From contig NZ_VFQF01000003.1 in NCBI RefSeq assembly GCF_006717145.1, positions 434,001-498,000 on the forward strand: a stretch of DNA of 64,000 bases, written 5' to 3'. The DNA is from Humibacillus xanthopallidus. Its GTDB lineage: Bacteria; Actinomycetota; Actinomycetes; Actinomycetales; Dermatophilaceae. Numbering within the stretch: position 1 is the first letter of the stretch; each line of letters begins with the position of its first letter. The position numbers were made by a program, and so were the translations under genes. Positions 59,455 through 64,000 of the stretch are shown here, in pieces. The notes under the pieces were generated by a model, which searched no databases, was not told the origin of the DNA, and saw only the letters and a program-made list of their open reading frames with translations.

Positions 59455-59751
59455 GGTGCTGCTTCCTCTGGTGGTGGTCTGCGCCGGTGATCACCGGCGC
59501 CTTCACAGAGTCAGCCCGCGGGCGGGTTGGCCGAATCGGGAGCCACTCCCCATGTTCGAGCAGGCACCACCCCATGTTTCGGTGGCCATGTCACGTCCCG
59601 ACCGGCGCGCGAGGCGTCCGGGTCCGCACCGGATGCTCGACGAGAACGGCCCCGACGGAGTGCTCTTTCGATTGGTGTGGAGGCCGCCCTGGGGACCGAG
59701 CCGACGGAGTGCTCTTTCGATTGGTCAGGGGGGCGGGGGAGTACTCGATGC
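59455..59751. other. 297-bp intergenic region with direct repeats
   Basis: Upstream of DUF4242 it holds CCCCATGTTCG (59548-59558) and CCCCATGTTTCG (59570-59581), a possible operator pair on one helical face. Nearer the Gfo/Idh gene it holds two minus-strand TCGA elements (59653, 59702) and a run GTACTCGATG that is repeated at 59740 and 59766 around the stop of that gene. Confidence 0.5.
59653..59721 (-). repeat. TCGA elements, form 1 (two minus copies)
   Basis: Minus-strand ATCGAAAGAGCACTCCGTCG at 59653-59672 and 59702-59721. The flank GGACCGAGCCGACGG before the second copy also occurs at the second minus copy at 56122, so the two-copy cassette was copied between these loci. Both are sense for the upstream Gfo/Idh gene. 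Confidence 0.85.
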
Positions 59752-60798
59752 TCAGGGGGCCGGGGAGTACTCGATGCCCAGCTGGCGGGCGACCTCGTCG
59801 AGGGCTGCCATGTTGGTGAGGACCGCGGATGCGGGGTGCAGCGGAGACTCGACCAGTCCCTCGCCGATGCACCTCGCTGCCTCGAGCGCGGAGTGGAAGA
59901 GCGCTCCGTGACCGATCGGCTCGGGGTCGGTCCAGCTGACCGAGCGTGACCCGTCGGCCGAGGTCACGACGACATCGCCCGGCATGAAGAACGGGCCGGG
60001 CAGGGTGAGCGTGGCCTCCGTGCCGGCGATGGTGGCCGACGTGGGAGTGCGCGCGAGCAGGGTCGAGTGCAGCACGCTGGTCGCGTCGCCGGCGTGGGTG
60101 AGGACCATGCCGGCCTGGCCGTTGACGCCCGTCGACGTCAGCGAGCCGGACGCCTGGATGCGTGTCGCCGGGCCCAGCACCCATGTTGCGAGCGTGGTGA
60201 CGTAGGTGCCGAGGTCGAGCAGCGAGCCGCCGGCCATCGCCGGGTCCAGGATGCGGTGGGGTGGGTCGAAGTGCTCCCCATGGTCGGCGAGCACGGTGCT
60301 GACGTCGCCGAGCAGGCCGAGGTCGAGCACCTGCCGCACGACGTCGAAGCGTGGCAGGAAGAGCGACCACATCGCCTCCATGCAGAACACTCCCGCCGCT
60401 GCAGCAGCAGCCGAGATCTCCTGCGCCTCAACGGCATTGAGGCCCAGGGGCTTCTCGACGAGCACGTGCTTGCCCGCGTCGATCGCGAGCAGCGCACTCT
60501 CGCGGTGCAGGTGGTGCGGTGTCGCGACATAGACGATGTCGACGCCCGGGTCGGCGACGAGAGCTTCCGCCCGACGAACTGCTCTCTCGATTGAGTGGGC
60601 CGCGGCGAAGGCGTCGGCCGCGGCCTGGGTCCTCGACCCGACCGCCACGACACGCTGCGTCGTCGAGGTGTGCAGCGCGGCGACGAAGCGCGAGGCGATC
60701 CAGCCGGTGCCGAGCACGCCCCAGCGCAGACTCGGCGCGGAGTCAGAGGCGGGACGGCGCGGCGCTGGAAGGGTGTCGGGCAGTAAGCGGACTGGCAC
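59752..60798 (-). CDS. Gfo/Idh/MocA-family oxidoreductase (carries a repeat element in frame)
   Basis: 348 residues. Rossmann start LRWGVLGTGWIASRFVAAL, the catalytic VLVEKPLGLNAVEAQEI and the family block MWSLFLPRFDVVRQVLDLGLLGDV. Probably oxidises a sugar-derived substrate brought in by the ABC system at 62069-63956; it is the last gene of that minus-strand series. GAGAGG lies 6 nt before the GTG at 60798. At 60572-60591 the form-1 element is read in frame as IERAVRR, in place of the PTAYGSY seen in the paralogue at 34618, with no change in length. Confidence 0.87.
   Translation of the reverse strand: MPVRLLPDTLPAPRRPASDSAPSLRWGVLGTGWIASRFVAALHTSTTQRVVAVGSRTQAAADAFAAAHSIERAVRRAEALVADPGVDIVYVATPHHLHRESALLAIDAGKHVLVEKPLGLNAVEAQEISAAAAAAGVFCMEAMWSLFLPRFDVVRQVLDLGLLGDVSTVLADHGEHFDPPHRILDPAMAGGSLLDLGTYVTTLATWVLGPATRIQASGSLTSTGVNGQAGMVLTHAGDATSVLHSTLLARTPTSATIAGTEATLTLPGPFFMPGDVVVTSADGSRSVSWTDPEPIGHGALFHSALEAARCIGEGLVESPLHPASAVLTNMAALDEVARQLGIEYSPAP
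60572..60591 (-). repeat. TCGA element, form 1, inside a coding sequence
   Basis: Minus-strand ATCGAGAGAGCAGTTCGTCG, identical to the copies in the palindrome at 1039-1080, lying in frame within the Gfo/Idh gene. Confidence 0.9.
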
Positions 60799-60835
60799 GG
60801 CATACCTCTCGGTGGGGGTGGCGGGCCCGTCCGAC

Positions 60836-61576
60836 TCAGCGTTCGTCGAGCATGACCTCGATGGAGTAGTCCTGGGCGCGGTAGCAGTGGTCGCCGTACT
60901 CGACCGGCCCACCGACCGCGTCGAAGGCGGTGCGCGTCATCGTGAGCACGGGTTGCGACGGCGTGAGCGAGAGGTGCTTGCGCTCGGCCGCCGTGGGCGG
61001 GCGGGCGCCGATGCGCTGGTGGGCGACGACGGGCTTGCCCCCGCGGGCACGCAGGAGGGCGTAGAGCCCGTCGTGCTCGAGCTGCTCGCGGGTGAGGTCG
61101 GAGTAGGCAGGCGGGAGCCAGTTCTGCAGGATCGCGAGCGGCCTGTCACCGTCACGACGCAGCCGCACGAGACGCAGGAGTGGGGTGTCCGCCGGCAGAC
61201 CCATCGCCGTCGACGCCACCTCGTCGGTGACGACCTCGTGCACGAGCACCTCGGTGTGGGGGTCGCCCGAGCCCGCGCGCCGCAGGTCGTCGTAGAGGCT
61301 CGTCAGTTCGGCCCTCCGGTGGATCTGCCGCCCTGCGACCCGGGTGCCGAGACCCCGGCGTCGCAGGAGCAGACCTTGCCCGACGAGCTCCTGGATCGCC
61401 CGCCGGACGGTCGGTCGGGAGAGCCCGAGCCGCTCCGCCATCGCGACCTCGTTCTCGAACGCGTCGCCCGGCTGGAGGTCGCCGCGCGCGATCGCCGCAC
61501 TCAGCTGCTCGGCGAGCTGGTGGTAGAGCGGGACGGGCGTCTCCCGGTCGATCCGAACGTCAACGGGCAAGGACAT
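60836..61576 (-). CDS. GntR-family regulator (HutC/UTRA type)
   Basis: 246 residues. Winged helix at about 14-78 (VPLYHQLAEQLSAAIARGDLQPGDAFENEVAMAERLGLSRPTVRRAIQELVGQGLLLRRRGLGTRV) and the UTRA ligand domain at about 95-240 (ending GDHCYRAQDYSIEVML). Such proteins repress sugar or amino-sugar uptake operons. It lies 37 bp before the Gfo/Idh gene and in the same direction as the sugar ABC genes, so it probably controls them. TAGTCT lies 6 nt before the ATG at 61576. Confidence 0.9.
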   Translation of the reverse strand: MSLPVDVRIDRETPVPLYHQLAEQLSAAIARGDLQPGDAFENEVAMAERLGLSRPTVRRAIQELVGQGLLLRRRGLGTRVAGRQIHRRAELTSLYDDLRRAGSGDPHTEVLVHEVVTDEVASTAMGLPADTPLLRLVRLRRDGDRPLAILQNWLPPAYSDLTREQLEHDGLYALLRARGGKPVVAHQRIGARPPTAAERKHLSLTPSQPVLTMTRTAFDAVGGPVEYGDHCYRAQDYSIEVMLDER

Positions 61577-61582
61577 GGCCGC

Positions 61583-61588
61583 AGACTA
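61583..61588 (-). promoter_or_regulatory. -10 element TAGTCT, leaderless start of GntR gene
   Basis: TAGTCT on the minus strand, 6 nt before the ATG at 61576. Confidence 0.55.
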
Positions 61589-61641
61589 ACGACTCGGCGC
61601 GGGAGTGAGACGACATTCTCATGTCAGCACACTCCCGCGCA

Positions 61642-62055
61642 TCATCGTGGACTCTTGACGACGAGCACCGGCACGTCGGCATCGAGGATGATGTTCTGTG
61701 CGACGCTGCCGAGAAACGCCTTGCCCATCGGGGAGCGGCGGCGCGCCCCGATGACGAGGAGCTCGGGCTCGAGCTCCTTGACGGCCCCGAGCAACGCCTC
61801 CGACACCTGGGAGATCTCACTCCCCCCAGCAACGAGACGCACGTCGCACCGCAGGTCAGGCAGCGAGGTCGCTTTGAGGGCGGCCTCGACGGCATCGGAG
61901 ATGCCGGCCTTGTTGGCCTCGGCGATGTCCTGGTCGAGCGACTCCACGACGTGGATGACCACGAGGTCGGTGCCGCGGTATGCCGCCTGGCGGGCTCCCT
62001 CGGCCAGCGCGAGTGCGCTCGAGCTGCGGGTGTGGTGGGCGACGGCGACGCTCAT
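61642..62055 (-). CDS. Universal stress protein (UspA) family
   Basis: 137 residues. SVAVAHHTRSSSALALAEGARQAAYRGTDLVVIHVV at the start and LLVIGARRRSPMGKAFLGSVAQNIILDADVPVLVV at the end; the latter holds the GxxxxG...S ATP-binding motif (GARRRSPMGKAFLGS). A single Usp domain. It lies 13 bp downstream of the ABC ATPase gene, so it is part of the sugar-transport operon. Role in that operon unknown. Confidence 0.88.
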   Translation of the reverse strand: MSVAVAHHTRSSSALALAEGARQAAYRGTDLVVIHVVESLDQDIAEANKAGISDAVEAALKATSLPDLRCDVRLVAGGSEISQVSEALLGAVKELEPELLVIGARRRSPMGKAFLGSVAQNIILDADVPVLVVKSPR

Positions 62056-62068
62056 GACGCCACCCCCC

Positions 62069-62884
62069 TCACTTCTGCAGCTCGTGCGACAGCTCCGCCA
62101 GCTCGTCGCCACCGGCCATCTGGCGGGTCAGCTCGTCGAGCTCCACCTCGGAGCGCTTCTTGTCGAGCACCGCCTCGCCGAGCTTGAGGATGACGAAGTG
62201 GTTGCCGACGAGATAGGCGTGGTGCGGGTTGTGGGTGATGAAGACCACGCCGAGGCCGGCATCACGGGCGGCAGCCGTGTACTTGAGCACGACGCCCGAC
62301 TGCTTGACGCCCAGGGCGGCCGTCGGCTCGTCGAGGATGAGCACGCGGGCGCCGAAGTAGACAGCCCTCGCGATCGCGACACACTGGCGCTGGCCGCCGG
62401 AGAGCGTGCCGATGGGCTGGTTGATGTCCTTGACGACGATGCCCATCTTGCGCAGCTCCTCGTCGGCGATGCGCTTCATCTCGCTGATCCTCATGGGTGA
62501 CAAGGGCGCCTTGCTGCTGACCATCTCCGAGCCGAGGAAGAAGTTGCGCCACACTTCCATGAGGCTGACGACCGCGAGGTCCTGGTAGACCGTGGCGATG
62601 CCGTGCGAAAGAGACTCGCGTGGCGAGCTGAACGACACCTCCTTGCCGTCGACCTTCATCGTCCCTTCGTTGTGCGGGTGCAGGCCGGAGATGATCTTGA
62701 TGAGCGTCGACTTGCCGGCGCCGTTGTCTCCGAGCACGCAGGTGACCTCCCCGGCGTTGACGGTCAGGTTGATGCCCTTGAGGGCCCGGATGGCGCCGTA
62801 CGTCTTGCCGATGTTGGTCATCTGTACCAAGGGCTCCCCCTTGTACAGGGTGCTGTCGGCGTGCTCGGCGATCGTGTCGGTCAT
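62069..62884 (-). CDS. Sugar ABC transporter ATP-binding protein
   Basis: 271 residues, a single ABC domain. Walker A VLGDNGAGKST (near 50-60), Q loop VYQDLAVV, signature TLSGGQRQCVAIARAV, Walker B VLILDEPTAALGVKQ, and H loop FITHNPHHAYLVG. The single-domain form with EPTAALGVKQ matches the FrcA/carbohydrate importer 2 group, which take up fructose, ribose, inositol and similar sugars. Starts 1 bp after the permease stop, so translation is coupled. Substrate inferred only at this level. Confidence 0.9.
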   Translation of the reverse strand: MTDTIAEHADSTLYKGEPLVQMTNIGKTYGAIRALKGINLTVNAGEVTCVLGDNGAGKSTLIKIISGLHPHNEGTMKVDGKEVSFSSPRESLSHGIATVYQDLAVVSLMEVWRNFFLGSEMVSSKAPLSPMRISEMKRIADEELRKMGIVVKDINQPIGTLSGGQRQCVAIARAVYFGARVLILDEPTAALGVKQSGVVLKYTAAARDAGLGVVFITHNPHHAYLVGNHFVILKLGEAVLDKKRSEVELDELTRQMAGGDELAELSHELQK

Positions 62885-62885
62885 G

Positions 62886-63956
62886 TCAACCCACCTTTCG
62901 GGTGGTCGAGAGCTTCTTGACGTAGAGGTTGACCATCACGGCGAGCAGGAGCATGACGCCAAGGAAGGCCTTGAACCAGTTGGGGTCCCAGCCGGCGTAG
63001 ACGATGCACAGGCTCGTCATGCCGAAGATGAAGGCGCCAATGGCGACTCCGATGGCGTTGCCGTAACCACCGGTGAGCAGCGTGCCACCCACGACCGCGG
63101 CGATGATGTAGAGGAACTCATTGCCCACGCCGTTGCCAGCCTGGATGGTGTTGTAGTTGTACAGGTAGTGCATGCCAGCGAACCAGCCGAGGAATGCCAC
63201 GGTCATGAAGAGGCCGACCTTCACCCGGGTCACCGGCACACCGACCGCGCGAGCCGACGCGGCGTTGCCGCCGACGGCATAGATCCAGTTGCCGATCTTG
63301 GTGCGCTGCAGCACGTAAGCGGAGAGTGCGACGAACAGGAACCACCAGATGACCGTGATCGACAGCGTGATGGAGCCGATCCGCCATTCGTGGGCGAAGA
63401 GCCAGTTCAGCGAGTCGTAACCCGCCATCTGGTTGATGTTCGGGCTGGACACGGATCCGGTGACCAGCTTGGTCACGCCGAGGTTGGCGCCCTGCAGCAC
63501 GAAGAAGGTGCCCAGTGTGATCAGGAAGCTCGGGATCCCGGTTCTCATAACCAGGTAGCCGTTGAGAAACCCGATGGACAGGCAGAGCACCAGTGACAGG
63601 ATCGCGCCGACCCACAAGTTGATCCCGAGCTGGTAGCAGAACATCGCGTTGAACAGCCCGGCAGTGGTGACCAGAACGCCGGCCGAGAGGTCGAACTCCC
63701 CGCCGATCATGAGCATGCCGACCCCGACGGCGACGATGCCGATGGTCGAACTCTGGTAAAGGACGGTGAAGAACGAGGCGGGCGAGCGGAAGGCCGGGGC
63801 GACGATCAGGAAGAAAACGAAGATGACGATCGCCGCGACGAGGGCGCCGATCTCAGGGCGTGCCAGCAGCCGGTTGGTCCAGCCGAGGGTGACCCGGTTC
63901 GACGCCTCGCTGGGGGCCGGGGGAGATGGGTCGGTCTTGACGGAAGTGCTACTCAT
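62886..63956 (-). CDS. Sugar ABC transporter permease (RbsC/FrcC-like)
   Basis: 356 residues, eight to ten helices. Recognised by SSTIGIVAVGVGMLMIGGEFDLSAG (EFDLSAG is the family signature near 85-91), GYLVMRTGIPSFLITLGTFFVLQG, YAVGGNAASARAVGVPVTRVKVGLF and VVGGTLLTGGYGNAIGVAIGAFIFGM. GGAG lies 5-7 nt before the ATG at 63956. The gene for the substrate-binding protein probably lies beyond the right edge, which ends 44 bp upstream of this gene. Confidence 0.93.
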   Translation of the reverse strand: MSSTSVKTDPSPPAPSEASNRVTLGWTNRLLARPEIGALVAAIVIFVFFLIVAPAFRSPASFFTVLYQSSTIGIVAVGVGMLMIGGEFDLSAGVLVTTAGLFNAMFCYQLGINLWVGAILSLVLCLSIGFLNGYLVMRTGIPSFLITLGTFFVLQGANLGVTKLVTGSVSSPNINQMAGYDSLNWLFAHEWRIGSITLSITVIWWFLFVALSAYVLQRTKIGNWIYAVGGNAASARAVGVPVTRVKVGLFMTVAFLGWFAGMHYLYNYNTIQAGNGVGNEFLYIIAAVVGGTLLTGGYGNAIGVAIGAFIFGMTSLCIVYAGWDPNWFKAFLGVMLLLAVMVNLYVKKLSTTRKVG

Positions 63957-64000
63957 GACAGCTCCAGTGCTGTTTGGTGGGGGCCGGGCTGCCTGTCTGA

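Noticed and set aside
1-64000. tRNA, rRNA, riboswitch (cobalamin) and prophage genes
   Set aside because: No T-arm/acceptor pattern, no B12-box-like leader upstream of cobQ (its start looks leaderless), and no integrase or capsid genes were seen by eye. A covariance-model scan would settle it.

Overview
The window is chromosomal DNA of a high-G+C actinobacterium. Clues are third positions dominated by G/C, GTGA/ATGA start-stop overlaps, a DtxR/IdeR-type iron box, Tat signals, Ddn-type and F420/LLM-type oxidoreductases and ROK/GntR/PadR regulators. Gene content (efeUOB, EfeO/EfeB lipoprotein and Tat enzyme, xylA with a divergent ROK regulator, DUF4446-pheA) fits Micrococcales, perhaps Intrasporangiaceae; the family call is inference. 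I see no rRNA, tRNA, CRISPR array, transposase, integrase or phage module.

Layout. 1-4.7 kb: end of aerobic cobalamin genes (cobN 3' end, cobQ and a cobF-acetyltransferase fusion). 4.8-10.4 kb: deazaflavin-type oxidoreductase, His-rich PadR regulator, RsbW-like kinase, a P-loop/LLM oxidoreductase fusion, DUF5926 and a family 2 glycosyltransferase. 10.4-15.4 kb: a tandem repeat array, a large membrane protein, DUF4446-pheA and a peptidoglycan-binding lipoprotein. 15.8-21.1 kb: a four-gene operon of subtilase with (GYWGGIG)5, sigma factor, linker protein and TPR-CHAT protease. 21.1-26.6 kb: flavin monooxygenase, DUF2461 and the iron-uptake operon efeUOB behind an iron box. 26.6-36.7 kb: small metabolic genes, ROK regulator/xylA, a lipid kinase, DinB and Gfo/Idh genes and a CDF-like transporter. 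36.7-44 kb: ClC protein, lipoprotein, zwf, YihY and ABC-F genes. 44.2-46.6 kb: an isolated 778-residue protein resembling a pore-forming toxin. 46.7-52 kb: secreted M14 peptidase and a two-component system divergent from a two-gene ABC exporter. 52-56 kb: catalase, lipoprotein and serS. 56-64 kb: LuxR-type ATPase regulator, DUF4242, and a sugar module (Gfo/Idh, GntR, UspA, ABC ATPase and permease) running off the right edge.

Three sequence layers cut across the genes. First, a family of about 20-bp elements with the head TCGA(A/G)(A/T)G occurs about 27 times at eight places, mostly just past stop codons and in the sense orientation of the upstream gene; one copy lies inside a coding sequence without changing its length. 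Second, GTATGCC/GGCATAC is several-fold over-represented and pulls in otherwise disfavoured codons. Third, many start codons stand 6-8 nt after TAnnnT, the signature of leaderless transcription; I used it to choose starts.
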